From the NCBI GenBank assembly GCA_023402845.1, contig JAEYFP010000035.1, positions 1 to 64,000 of the forward strand: DNA of 64,000 bases, read 5' to 3'. Shown piece after piece: positions 37,066 to 46,231 of the stretch (positions are counted from its first letter, which is position 1; each line of letters begins with the position of its first letter). The notes below the pieces were generated by a model, which saw nothing but the letters and a program-made list of their open reading frames with translations, was not told where the DNA came from and did no database searches. The position numbers were made by a program, and so were the translations under genes. Source of the stretch: Bacillota bacterium. GTDB taxonomy: Bacteria; Bacillota; Clostridia; Lachnospirales; Lachnospiraceae.

Positions 37066-37842
37066 ATGAATAAAAATCTTAATACACTTAAAAAGAAGCT
37101 TGGGGATGGGAAATTGGTCAAAGGATTTTTTCTGACCATGAGTGATAGTATTGTCAGTGAAATTGCGGGTCTCGCCGGATATGACTATGTGTGGATTGAC
37201 GCAGAACACGGGCCGTTAGACCGGCAGGAAATTCTCCACCACATCATCGCAGCACAAGGAAGCGGATGCTGTGCTTTTGTCCGCGTTCCGATTGCCGAAC
37301 CCTCGATATTAAAAGCAATTCTTGATATGGGCGCAGACGGTATTATATTCCCTTTTGTAAATAATAAGGCAATAGCAGAAAGAGGCGTCGCTGCCTGCTC
37401 CTATCCGAAAGACGGCGGCGTCCGGGGGCAGGGACCTATCCGGGCTATCCAATACGGTCTTTCAGATGAGATGGAATATATAGAAAATTCGTTTCAAAAT
37501 GTATTTAAGATTATGCAGATTGAAACGATAGAAGGATATGAGAATCTGGACGAGATCATGAGCGTAAAAGGTATCGATTCTTTATTTATCGGTGCCGCAG
37601 ACTTATCCAGATCTATTGAAGGATATCGGGGCGAGAAAAATTACGTGTTATCTGAAGTTTATGATGATATCTGCAGACGTACGAAAGAAAAAGGAATTCA
37701 TCTGGGCGTTGCTATCGGACCCAGTAAAGAGGATGCCGAACGTGTGATACAAAAAGGAGTTGAATGGGTTGTATTCGGGCAGGATGCACGAGCATTGGCA
37801 ACGGCACTCAAAGACAATCTGGATAAATTGAAGGATTTTTAG
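37066..37842 (+). CDS. HpcH/HpaI-family class II aldolase
   Basis: This metal-dependent family cleaves 2-keto-3-deoxy acids into pyruvate and an aldehyde. The family core is visible as DYVWIDAEHGPLDRQEI (about residues 41-57), VRVPIAEPSILKAILDMGADGIIFPFV, and MQIETIEGYENLDEI with the metal-ligand Glu; FIGAADLS carries the ligand Asp. Length 258 matches 2-keto-3-deoxy-L-rhamnonate or 4-hydroxy-2-oxoheptanedioate aldolases. In an operon with a GH112 phosphorylase and an aldo/keto reductase, cleavage of a keto-deoxy sugar acid to lactaldehyde and pyruvate is plausible but inferred. Confidence 0.85.
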   Translation: MNKNLNTLKKKLGDGKLVKGFFLTMSDSIVSEIAGLAGYDYVWIDAEHGPLDRQEILHHIIAAQGSGCCAFVRVPIAEPSILKAILDMGADGIIFPFVNNKAIAERGVAACSYPKDGGVRGQGPIRAIQYGLSDEMEYIENSFQNVFKIMQIETIEGYENLDEIMSVKGIDSLFIGAADLSRSIEGYRGEKNYVLSEVYDDICRRTKEKGIHLGVAIGPSKEDAERVIQKGVEWVVFGQDARALATALKDNLDKLKDF

Positions 37843-37855
37843 GAGGAGGAAAACT

Positions 37856-38839
37856 ATGTATCAAGCAAAGGATAACAGATATGAAACTATGCTTTATCGG
37901 CGATGCGGGAAAAGCGGCTTATTACTGTCGGCAATGTCTCTTGGTTTGTGGCATAATTTTGGAAGCATCGATCGGTTTGAAAACAGCAGGGAAATGATTT
38001 TAGGGGCATTTGACAATGGGATTACCTGTTTTGATCTTGCCAATAATTACGGTCCGAAAGCCGGCAGTGCAGAGATCACCTTCGGGCAGGTTCTGAATAA
38101 AGAATTAGCCGCTTATCGGGATGAGCTCATTATTACTACAAAAGCCGGCTATTATATGTGGCCCGGCGCATATGGGGAATGGGGCTCTAAGAAATCTCTT
38201 CTGGCATCACTTGACCAAAGTCTGAAACGAATGAAATTAGATTATGTGGATATATTTTATCATCACAGACCGGATCCTGATACTCCAATTGAAGAAACTG
38301 TGGAAGCACTGGAGCAGGCAGTTCGGAGCGGAAAGGCGCTTTATGTCGGAATATCCAACTACAATAGCCAGGATACAAAGAAAATAGCGGACTGCCTTGC
38401 CGAAAGAAACATTCACTGTCTGGTGCATCAAATGAAATATTCTATGATTGAACGGAGTAATTCCGAGGTACTTTCAGGCTTATCCGAAAAAGGAATGGGC
38501 GCGGTTGCGTTTTCTCCTTTGGCACAGGGGATTTTGACAGGTAAATATATTGATGGGATTCCTTCAGATTCGCGTGCTTCCAGTACAAGTGTATTTTTAA
38601 ATGAAAATAATATTACAGGTTCTGTTGTTTCGATCACAAAAGAATTAACAAAGGTAGCTAAAGAAAGAGGGCAGACACTCTCTCAAATGGCCCTTGCATG
38701 GATACTCTCTCAGGAAAATATGGTTTCCGTTATTATCGGAGCAAGCAAATTAACTCAGATTCAAGAAAATATAAAAGCTTTGGATCATCTTGAGTTTACA
38801 ACGGATGAATTGAACATCATTGAACAAATACTTAAATAA
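37856..38839 (+). CDS. Aldo/keto reductase, YghZ-like
   Basis: This is a 327-residue NADPH-dependent reductase. Catalytic residues are Asp and Tyr in GITCFDLANNYGPKAG (about residues 58-73), Lys in ITTKAGYYMW and His in IFYHHRPDPDTP. YghZ-type enzymes reduce L-glyceraldehyde 3-phosphate, methylglyoxal and lactaldehyde-like aldehydes. It is a clear paralogue of the enzyme at 52661-53653, sharing long blocks (SLDQSLKRMKLDYVDIFYHH). AGGAGGAGG precedes the ATG. It probably disposes of the aldehyde made by the neighbouring aldolase. Confidence 0.9.
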   Translation: MYQAKDNRYETMLYRRCGKSGLLLSAMSLGLWHNFGSIDRFENSREMILGAFDNGITCFDLANNYGPKAGSAEITFGQVLNKELAAYRDELIITTKAGYYMWPGAYGEWGSKKSLLASLDQSLKRMKLDYVDIFYHHRPDPDTPIEETVEALEQAVRSGKALYVGISNYNSQDTKKIADCLAERNIHCLVHQMKYSMIERSNSEVLSGLSEKGMGAVAFSPLAQGILTGKYIDGIPSDSRASSTSVFLNENNITGSVVSITKELTKVAKERGQTLSQMALAWILSQENMVSVIIGASKLTQIQENIKALDHLEFTTDELNIIEQILK

Positions 38840-38855
38840 AAGGCAGGGCAAGCAA

Positions 38856-41006
38856 TTGAGTAAAAACAGGGGCGGCTTTACCCTCCCGGGTGAAGCCGGA
38901 TATGAAAAATTAACACTGAAACTGGCGGACAGATGGGGGGCTGACGTCATTCGAGATTCCGACGGAACAAAGCTGTCTCAGGAAATTATTGATGCCGGAT
39001 ATGGGATCTATTCTACTGTCTGTATAATCAGAGATCATAATGAATGGGCAAAGCAGAATAAGGATAAATTACAGCAGACTTTCTTGAAATCCAAGTCACA
39101 GATGGCAACTGATTGTAAATTGAGCATTGTCCTGCTGGATGGGTACTATTTGGATCAATTTGAATTGAATGATTCCGATAGCGGAATGAAATACTGGCAG
39201 GTTTATGATCGTACGGAAAACAAGGAGCTGGATCAAAGCCTTTGGAGTTATGATAAACATACCGGCATCGTAATAATTGAGCACGTAAAGAAATGGCATC
39301 AGTATAGCGTTAATTTTCTGGCTTATCGAATTTGGGAAGAAATCTCCATGTACAATCATGTTACAAATGGCTGGAATAAGGAACATTCCATGCCGATAGA
39401 TCCTCGTTATAAGGAGACGCAGGACTATCTTTTAAACTGGATGAGACAATGGTGTGAAGCCCATAAAGAAACTACTGTCGTACGGTTTACATCTCTGTTC
39501 TATAATTTTGTTTGGATTTGGGGGGCAAATGAGCAACGCAAAAATATATTTACCGACTGGGGCTCCTACGATTTTACAGTCAGTGATCTGGCGCTGGACG
39601 ATTTTGAGAAGGAATATGGATACCGTCTTACAGCTGAAGATTTTATTAATCAGGGAAAGCTGCATGCCTCCCATATGCCCCCGGATAAAAAAAAGAGAGA
39701 TTGGATGTCCTTTACAAACGCTTTTGTAATTTCCTTTGGCAGGCAGCTGATTGACATTGTCCATTCTTATCAGAAAAAGGCATATGTATTCTATGATGAC
39801 AGTTGGGTAGGGATGGAACCCTATAACGGAAATTTTAAAGAATTTGGATTCGACGGAATCATCAAATGCGTATTTAACGGTTATGAAGAACGGTTATGCG
39901 CAGATGTTCCGGTGGAGACACACGAAATAAGACTTCATCCCTATTTGTTTCCCACCGGATTAGGTAACAATCCTACTTTTTCGAAGGGCGGAACACCCAC
40001 CTTTGATGCAATGGATTATTGGATAAAAGTAAGAAGAGCATTGATACGCAAGCCGGTAGAGCGAATCGGACTGGGCGGATATTTACACCTTCTCGAGGAA
40101 TACCCTGATTTTGTAGATTACATAGAAACTCTTTCCGATCAATTCCGTGATGTGGCAGCATTGCATCAGGCAGAAGCACCCTATTCGGAATCAGTCTCAA
40201 TTGCTGTTCTGCATAGCTGGGGGCGGGAAAGATCATGGACTCTGTCGGGGCATCTTCATGAAACAGCCAAAAATGATTTAATACATATTAATGAAGCCTT
40301 ATCCGGTTTTCCGTTTCAGGTATCCTTCATTAATTTCGATGATGTTCTTAATGAAAATTTAAATAAATACCAGGTTATCATTAATGCAGGCTTTGCAGGG
40401 AGCGCATGGAGCGGAGGCGCTGCATGGGAAAACCCGGATGTGCTTCAAAAATTAATGGAATGGACGTGGAACGGCGGAATCTTTTTTGGGATTAAGGAAC
40501 CTTCTGCAGCGGAAGGCTATGAAGACCGATTTCGTATGGCGCCTGTTTTGGGCGTTGATGAGGATTCCGGTGAGCACTGCTGTCATGGACGCTGGTCTTA
40601 TCAGATTGAGAACGAGTCAGCTGTCAATACGGAATTGCTGAATTTAAAGGGAAACGCCGATCTATACATCACCGACGAAAATACAAAGGTACTGAGTGAA
40701 GACCTTGACGGCAATATTGTTTTGACCAGCCATGCGTTCGGGAACGGACAGGGCCTTTATCTGTCGGGTTTTCAATCAGGATATGAAAATAACAGATTCT
40801 TATTATCCTTACTGCTTCATTCAACTCATGTAAAGGAAAAATATTCTGTTAATAACGCTTACGTAGAATGTGCCGTATTTGAAAAAACCGGGAAGGCTGT
40901 TATCATAAATAATTCTATGAAAGCTCAAAAAACTCGTTTTAATACTCCCGCAAAAGATACAGAATTAATATTAGAACCAGCCGAAATGAAAATAATAACT
41001 ATTTAA
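38856..41006 (+). CDS. GH112 beta-galactoside phosphorylase
   Basis: GH112 enzymes phosphorolyse Gal-beta-1,3-GlcNAc/GalNAc or Gal-beta-1,4-L-rhamnose to galactose 1-phosphate. The family start GGFTLPGEAGYEKLTLKLAD, then RWGADVIRDSDGTKLS, is clear, as are RFTSLFYNFVW and FYDDSWVGMEPYNG further in. The TTG at 38856 gives 716 residues and SKNRGGFTLPG at the N-terminus. A TTG at 38820 would overlap the reductase gene by 20 bases and is less likely. The protein is cytoplasmic. The aldolase and reductase beside it point to the galactosyl-rhamnose type rather than the mucin/milk type, but the sequence alone does not decide. Confidence 0.85.
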   Translation: MSKNRGGFTLPGEAGYEKLTLKLADRWGADVIRDSDGTKLSQEIIDAGYGIYSTVCIIRDHNEWAKQNKDKLQQTFLKSKSQMATDCKLSIVLLDGYYLDQFELNDSDSGMKYWQVYDRTENKELDQSLWSYDKHTGIVIIEHVKKWHQYSVNFLAYRIWEEISMYNHVTNGWNKEHSMPIDPRYKETQDYLLNWMRQWCEAHKETTVVRFTSLFYNFVWIWGANEQRKNIFTDWGSYDFTVSDLALDDFEKEYGYRLTAEDFINQGKLHASHMPPDKKKRDWMSFTNAFVISFGRQLIDIVHSYQKKAYVFYDDSWVGMEPYNGNFKEFGFDGIIKCVFNGYEERLCADVPVETHEIRLHPYLFPTGLGNNPTFSKGGTPTFDAMDYWIKVRRALIRKPVERIGLGGYLHLLEEYPDFVDYIETLSDQFRDVAALHQAEAPYSESVSIAVLHSWGRERSWTLSGHLHETAKNDLIHINEALSGFPFQVSFINFDDVLNENLNKYQVIINAGFAGSAWSGGAAWENPDVLQKLMEWTWNGGIFFGIKEPSAAEGYEDRFRMAPVLGVDEDSGEHCCHGRWSYQIENESAVNTELLNLKGNADLYITDENTKVLSEDLDGNIVLTSHAFGNGQGLYLSGFQSGYENNRFLLSLLLHSTHVKEKYSVNNAYVECAVFEKTGKAVIINNSMKAQKTRFNTPAKDTELILEPAEMKIITI

Positions 41007-41018
41007 GGAGAACTGACT

Positions 41019-41468
41019 ATGATTGCCGACACAATGGATCATTTACCCCGTTACAAAACGCTTTTCCCCTACTGCACGGATATTTTGAGATGGTATCAGC
41101 AAATAAATCCCGAGACATTACAGCCGGGCAGATACGAAATAAACGGCAATAACTTATTTGCATTGGTTCAGGAATATGATACGGTATCTGAAGAAAGCTG
41201 CCAGATGGAGATGCACGCAATTTATGCAGATATTCAATGTCTGGTAGAGGGGGAGGAAATCATAGGCTTCGACAATTGTATCGGCAGGGAAATAAATGTT
41301 CCTGCCGATACAGATAAAGCATCCTATGATTCTCCCCGAAAATTTGGCTATACCTATTTAATCCCTAATACCTTTGCGGCATTTTTCCCCGGTGAGGGAC
41401 ACATGCCCTGTATTTCCATGAAGGGTATTACCAGAAATAAGAAAATCGTATTTAAATGCAGATGCTGA
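41019..41468 (+). CDS. YhcH/YjgK/YiaL-family protein
   Basis: This 149-residue cupin-like protein is related to the beta subunit of Ebg beta-galactosidase. Recognisable blocks are PGRYEINGNNLFALVQEY (about residues 33-50), MEMHAIYADIQCLVEGEE (about 63-80) and FAAFFPGEGHMPCI (about 121-134). Family members handle anomers or bind carbohydrates in sugar and sialic-acid operons; the reaction is unproven. AAGGAG precedes the ATG. It is the last gene of the GH112 operon. Confidence 0.85.
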   Translation: MIADTMDHLPRYKTLFPYCTDILRWYQQINPETLQPGRYEINGNNLFALVQEYDTVSEESCQMEMHAIYADIQCLVEGEEIIGFDNCIGREINVPADTDKASYDSPRKFGYTYLIPNTFAAFFPGEGHMPCISMKGITRNKKIVFKCRC

Positions 41469-41490
41469 CAAAACATAGTTTCTCATTTCA

Positions 41491-42168
41491 TTATTTCTTT
41501 TCTCTGCGGAAGCACATGAACCAATCTAAACAATACTGATCATCGTTCTGATTATCCATACGTTCCTTTGCCGTTCCGCAGGAACCCGCTGTAGGTACAA
41601 TTACATCATCACCCGGCCGCCAGTCGGCAGGCGTTGCTATCCCGTCGCTGTCGGCCTTTTGCAGCGCAATGACAATTCTCTTGATTTCATCAAAATTGCG
41701 TCCGGTAGAAAGCGGATAATACAAAATGGTGCGTATTTTAGCATTGGGATCAATTACAAAGACCGCACGCACAGCCTGCGTATTGGACTGGCCGGGCTGC
41801 ATCATGCCATATTTATTCGCGACCTCCATACGGATGTCTTCAATTAAAGGGAACTTGACTTCTATCTTCTTTTTTCCGTTCCATTCCAGCTCCTGAATTT
41901 TGCGCAGCCATGCGATATGTGCGTAAAGAGAGTCCACCGACAGTCCGATGAGTTCGGTATTGAGATCCTTGAATTCATCAGCCATGGAAGCAAAGGTCAT
42001 AAATTCCGTGGTACAGACGGGTGTAAAGTCAGCCGGATGCGAAAAAAGAATCACCCATTTTCCTTTGTAGTCCTCCGGGAAATTGATTTCCCCCTGCGTG
42101 GTCACTGCCTTGAAACTTGGAGCGGCATCTCCGATCAAAGGCATTCTTACAGCTTGCATTTCCTCCAT
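41491..42168 (-). CDS. Peroxiredoxin, Prx6 (1-Cys) type
   Basis: This thiol peroxidase reduces hydrogen peroxide and organic peroxides. The peroxidatic Cys is in HPADFTPVCTTEF (about residue 52). Downstream, WRPGDDVIVPT is the C-terminal signature of the Prx6 group. Extra Cys residues occur in the last 35 residues (GSCGTAKE and YCLDWFMCF), which may act as resolving residues. Length 225 is usual. AAAGGAGG stands before the ATG. It is monocistronic, suiting oxidative defence in an anaerobe. Confidence 0.92.
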   Translation of the reverse strand: MEEMQAVRMPLIGDAAPSFKAVTTQGEINFPEDYKGKWVILFSHPADFTPVCTTEFMTFASMADEFKDLNTELIGLSVDSLYAHIAWLRKIQELEWNGKKKIEVKFPLIEDIRMEVANKYGMMQPGQSNTQAVRAVFVIDPNAKIRTILYYPLSTGRNFDEIKRIVIALQKADSDGIATPADWRPGDDVIVPTAGSCGTAKERMDNQNDDQYCLDWFMCFRREKK

Positions 42169-42341
42169 TTTAACAACCTCCTTTTACGATATTAATTTGT
42201 TTGTTTTTCTGGAATCATTATATAAAATGAAGAAAACTGTTTCCGTAACAAAGTTACATATCACATCAATCATGCTATCATACATTTTCAGTTTTACATA
42301 CAAAGAGTTAAAATATGTCTCCTGAATCAAATTGAATCTGA

Positions 42342-43646
42342 TTATAGTATTTCATATCGCGTCGTTTTACCTTTTCCTATACTCTTAATTAGCCCGCTGT
42401 CCGACATAGACTTTAAAATACGGCTTGAAGTAGATTGAGACACATTCAGGTATTCATCTACCTCTTTTCGGGTGACTGAATATTTTTTATTCAGCAAATG
42501 AAGTACCCTTGTAAGCTGTTCATCGTCCGGAGCTTCCTTTACCGATTGCCCGAATTCTTTTTGAATATTCCGGTTGGGCAGAACAATTTTAAAGGCGTTG
42601 TCCGTTGTCTCAATAACCGGCTGCTTTGCGCTGCCCTCATAGCTTTTTAGGATTTTGGAAATACCGGTTCCAAAGGCTTCAATCAAGCCCAATCTGTAGA
42701 AGACATTGGCAAGATTTTCATTTCGGGTGATGGATACGCCAAGCATAATATCCTCAAAGGTGATGCCTTTGACCAACCCGCCTATGGAAATAAACTCCAT
42801 TCTATTTTCAAATATAGAAATCAAAGTACTGCCCGAAAAAGAATACTCACGATGGACAAGAGCATTCAGCAGCGCCTCACGAATCGCTTCCTCCGGATAG
42901 TCGTGTTCATCAATACGCTGCAACCCTTTATATTCAGCTCGTATACGATTGTTTTTCTCAATAAATTCATACGCATCGCTCAATTGCCTGAGCAGCGAGC
43001 CATCAAACTCACGGCGGTCACGAAACACCTCCTTTTGAATTCCTTCATAGACTGCCATTTTGATTGTATGCCTGCATTGATCTGAGAGCAGCAGTCCAAG
43101 ATTGGTATAGATACCGTCGCCTGTTTTGATGCTCAGAGATATCTTCTGCCTGTCGCCAAAGGCAATTTTACGATCCTCCAAAGCTTTATCCGCTTCATGG
43201 AAGGTAAGCTCCTGATTCAGAGAACGCAATCTCTCATAATTGTCACCATCAGTCTGCCGAATCATATGAAAAATTGCACTCGCAGATGCCGGTACAGTAG
43301 AGGCACCCTGCCGGACGAAAACTCCTTCCGGTCGAATTCCCTTACCCGCAAGGTAATAAGGGGAATCCGTCCCCTTTTGCACATCAACAGCCACGACTGT
43401 TTTCCCATCCATTTTTTCCAGGCGATAATCTATAAATAGCGTAATATCCGGTTTGATGCTGTCACGAACAGCTCCGGAAATACGCAGCACTGTTGTATCC
43501 GGGTCAGTAACACCAACAATTCTGCCATTATCATCAATTCCGACATATAGGATGCCCCCCGCAGTATTGGCAAAGGCTATTACTGTTTTTTTTATATTAT
43601 CCGTGTATTCACGTTTCAATTCTGTATGCAATCCTTCTGTAAACAT
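42342..43646 (-). CDS. AlbA_2 (Schlafen-like) ATP-binding regulator
   Basis: The N-terminal AlbA_2 domain begins EGLHTELKREY and includes KKTVIAFANTAGGILYVGIDDNGRIVGV (read as separate conserved blocks, about residues 19-47). The middle holds the divergent GHKL-like segment with EEAIREALLNALVHREYS and GTGISKIL. The last 65 residues resemble a winged helix (VTRKEVDEYLNVSQSTSSRIL). Total length is 434. Such proteins are common in Firmicutes; some accompany defence islands, others act as transcription regulators. It stands alone and diverges from a methyltransferase gene. Confidence 0.85.
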   Translation of the reverse strand: MFTEGLHTELKREYTDNIKKTVIAFANTAGGILYVGIDDNGRIVGVTDPDTTVLRISGAVRDSIKPDITLFIDYRLEKMDGKTVVAVDVQKGTDSPYYLAGKGIRPEGVFVRQGASTVPASASAIFHMIRQTDGDNYERLRSLNQELTFHEADKALEDRKIAFGDRQKISLSIKTGDGIYTNLGLLLSDQCRHTIKMAVYEGIQKEVFRDRREFDGSLLRQLSDAYEFIEKNNRIRAEYKGLQRIDEHDYPEEAIREALLNALVHREYSFSGSTLISIFENRMEFISIGGLVKGITFEDIMLGVSITRNENLANVFYRLGLIEAFGTGISKILKSYEGSAKQPVIETTDNAFKIVLPNRNIQKEFGQSVKEAPDDEQLTRVLHLLNKKYSVTRKEVDEYLNVSQSTSSRILKSMSDSGLIKSIGKGKTTRYEIL

Positions 43647-43869
43647 ATCCTCTTCTCCATTCTATTTTAGTCTTATACTATCCGCTTTCTATTCATTCTA
43701 TTCATTCCATTCATTCTTGTCAACTGTTATTTGCTGAAATATTTATATACTTCTGTAGACAGGATTCGTTCTTGACAACCGGCTCGAATAATTACATAAT
43801 ATGACTATCTTATCAGATTCACGCATTTTATGCTCAAAATGACATCTGCCGCACACAGAAAGGAAGAAA

Positions 43870-44487
43870 ATGAACGATCCAACCAATAAGCATTTCTGGC
43901 AAAGAATGGCGAAGATTTATGCCCCCTTTATGAAAGGCTCCGCAACCCTCTATGATGAAATTGTTCGGTACTGCCGTCCGTATCTGGCAACGGACATGAA
44001 TATACTTGAGCTGGCATGCGGCACCGGACAGCTTACCTTCCGGCTTGCAAGTTGTGTCCGGCATTGGGAGGCTACGGATTTTTCAGAAAAAATGATTGAG
44101 GAAGCTAAAAAATATTCGACTTTGCCAAATATAAGCTTTGCGGTGCAAGATGCCACGGCACTGCCCTATGCCGACGGCTCTTTTAATGCGGTGCTTATCG
44201 CCAATGCACTGCACATTATGCCTGTACCGGAAAAAGCACTTTCGGAAATCCACCGTGTTTTGAAGCAGGACGGAATTCTGCTGGCTCCCACCTTTATTTG
44301 GGGCTCGGATGTCCGGCAGCGTGTCCGCGAGGGCCTGATGACTATGACCGGATTTAAAGTGCTGCACCACTGGAATGCCGATACGCTGGCTGAGTATGTG
44401 CGGCAGCAGAACTTTTCTGTTTTGGAACAGAATGTTCTGGGTGGCAGCATCAGTCCGCTTTGCTGCCTGATTGCAAGAAAAGCATAG
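43870..44487 (+). CDS. Class I SAM-dependent methyltransferase
   Basis: This 205-residue enzyme has motif I NILELACGTGQLTFRLA (about residues 47-63), motif II near TDFSEKMIEEAKK, and PYADGSFNAVLIANALHIMP as the post-motif region. It resembles UbiE/Methyltransf_11 proteins. The target is unknown. AAGGAAG precedes the ATG. It is followed after 64 bases by an uncharacterised Cys-rich gene in the same direction. Confidence 0.85.
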   Translation: MNDPTNKHFWQRMAKIYAPFMKGSATLYDEIVRYCRPYLATDMNILELACGTGQLTFRLASCVRHWEATDFSEKMIEEAKKYSTLPNISFAVQDATALPYADGSFNAVLIANALHIMPVPEKALSEIHRVLKQDGILLAPTFIWGSDVRQRVREGLMTMTGFKVLHHWNADTLAEYVRQQNFSVLEQNVLGGSISPLCCLIARKA

Positions 44488-44551
44488 AAATTCAGAAGGC
44501 TTATCTATTTTGGCAATCTCGTAAGACGAAAAATAAGTAAAGAGGTTTTGT

Positions 44552-44926
44552 ATGGCGCGAACAGTTAAAACAAAAAAATTAGAAAATGCCAGACTGCTGA
44601 AGGAATATGCAAGTTGGATCTATTGTACTTCCTGCGAAAAGACAGTGGCTTATCTTTGCTACATCACTTATGACAAATTTGATTTTCAGTTCACATGCAA
44701 CTGCGGCTGTCATGGACGTGTATCTATTGATTTTGGCGACTTAGACAGCACACAGGCGTCCTCTCAAAGTTTAATGAACATCAACAATCGAATGTGCTGC
44801 CCAAATGATAAATCCCCTCTGATTACATTTGTCGAAAAAAACCTTCAATCCTATAACTGCAAAATTTCCTGCCTGAAATGTGGTCGGGAATTTTCACAAT
44901 CAAAGGAGTATTATAATGAAATTTAA
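44552..44926 (+). CDS. Uncharacterised cysteine-rich protein
   Basis: This 124-residue protein matches no family known to me. It contains CTSC (about residues 25-28), CNCGC (about 49-53), a CC pair (about 82-83) and CLKC (about 107-110), which could form one or two zinc ribbons. The N-terminus is basic. AGAGG lies upstream of the ATG. The end overlaps the next gene by 11 bases, so the two are probably co-translated. Nucleic-acid or metal binding is a guess from the Cys pattern. Confidence 0.6.
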   Translation: MARTVKTKKLENARLLKEYASWIYCTSCEKTVAYLCYITYDKFDFQFTCNCGCHGRVSIDFGDLDSTQASSQSLMNINNRMCCPNDKSPLITFVEKNLQSYNCKISCLKCGREFSQSKEYYNEI

Positions 44927-46019
44927 AATCTATATTCTTTTTCTACTGTCCCTGTTTAGTATTTCACTCAATGCATGTTCAACAAAAGAAAACGTTCCTG
45001 ACACTGCCGGCAGTGTGACTCCGGTTAATGAGGAAAAACCCTTAGCTTCAGCTGCGGATGCCTATAAAGCGGTACTGCAGGATGAGACCGGTTTTATCAG
45101 CACGGAAGATAACCGTGAAGCTTTCCTGAGTGACTTTTTAAGCAGAAATTCCGAATTTGAGGGTACCTATAACATCACCCGTTTTGCCGTACTCGATATG
45201 GATGGAGATCATACGCCGGAAGTCATCCTCGAATTATCTTTAAATGATTCTCCTGAACAATATGAAATTCTGCACTGCAGCGACGGTACCGTCTATGGCT
45301 CCAATTTTGTGTATCGGGATATTGAAATGCTTAAGGCAGACGGAACATATACCTATGCAAACGGAGCCGCAGATGTCGGAGTCACAAAAATTTTAAGCTT
45401 TCATTCCGGTTCTGTCGAAACGGAGACACTGGGCTACACACAGTCCGATTTCAGCGGTGATGAAATAAAAATTTCTTATTTCGTTCATGGCGCAGCTGTT
45501 ACAAAAGAAGCTTTTGATTCTTTCTATGATGAGCAAAACGAAAAGAAAGACGTACAATGGTATGAGTTTTCACCCGAAAATATAGACGCACAAGTGCGCA
45601 TGGACTTGGGTGCCAATTCCCCAACCTATCCGGCTGCTGCTCAAGAGAGCTACTATGGCGATTGGGAAATCCAAAAGGTTTTGGCTTATGGTACCGGAAC
45701 CTTTAGCGTAAATGCTGCCGAAGATCTCGTCGGAAAGAGCTTGACCTTTTCTGCAGAGGAAGCTTGGATTTTGACAGATCAGGGCTCTGATGCCGTGACA
45801 ATCATTAATAATCCGGAGTACCAGAAGGCAACCCAAACAAAGGAAGAGTTTCAGGCCGATTATCAAATGAGTTTTGATACACTCGGAATAAACACAGACT
45901 CGATTGAGGTAGTACAGGTAATCAGCTCAAACGAAACTGGCGGCACTTTTCTAATTAAAGATAACAATACTCTTATTTTGATCGGGGGAGGAACATATTT
46001 TGAACTCATCAAACAATAA
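44916..46019 (+). CDS. Uncharacterised lipoprotein
   Basis: The signal peptide with lipobox LNAC (lipidated Cys about residue 21) indicates surface anchoring. The mature region of about 345 residues is acidic and contains an early FAVLDMDGDHTPEVILELSL block resembling a calcium-binding or VCBS-like repeat. The C-terminal part beginning SYYGDWEIQKVLAYGTG looks like a small beta-rich domain. The ATG at 44916 has AAAGGAG upstream; an earlier in-frame start lies inside the preceding gene. Function unknown. Confidence 0.75.
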   Translation: MKFKIYILFLLSLFSISLNACSTKENVPDTAGSVTPVNEEKPLASAADAYKAVLQDETGFISTEDNREAFLSDFLSRNSEFEGTYNITRFAVLDMDGDHTPEVILELSLNDSPEQYEILHCSDGTVYGSNFVYRDIEMLKADGTYTYANGAADVGVTKILSFHSGSVETETLGYTQSDFSGDEIKISYFVHGAAVTKEAFDSFYDEQNEKKDVQWYEFSPENIDAQVRMDLGANSPTYPAAAQESYYGDWEIQKVLAYGTGTFSVNAAEDLVGKSLTFSAEEAWILTDQGSDAVTIINNPEYQKATQTKEEFQADYQMSFDTLGINTDSIEVVQVISSNETGGTFLIKDNNTLILIGGGTYFELIKQ

Positions 46020-46030
46020 TACCCTTCGCC

Positions 46031-46138
46031 CACTCTCGTGATCATTTGCTCCGGCAGCACAGCTTTTGTTCCACGCGCGAAGCTGCGCATAATATTTTAT
46101 TATATAGGAAATCCGAAGGAATTTCCTATATAACAAAA
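46031..46138. repeat. 108-bp palindromic repeat element, copy 2
   Basis: This matches 15751-15858 along its whole length with scattered changes. The terminal inverted repeat (46095-46138) keeps TTTTATTATATAGGAAAT on the left. It lies between convergent genes, and its right end provides the T-tract of the leuA terminator, the same position as copy 1 relative to fcl. Confidence 0.7.
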
Positions 46139-46190
46139 ACGTGAGACTGTGCATTCGGCAGCTTGATCTGCCTTATTTCACAATCTCACG
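46133..46190 (-). terminator. Terminator of leuA
   Basis: On the minus strand the arms CGTGAGATTGTG and CACAGTCTCACG (one mismatch) enclose an inner GGCAG/CTGCC hairpin and are followed by TTTTTG. It lies 42 bases past the leuA stop codon. Confidence 0.8.
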
Positions 46191-46231
46191 CATTATTTTA
46201 CAACTAGCACGTGTAACTATTTAAAAATTTA

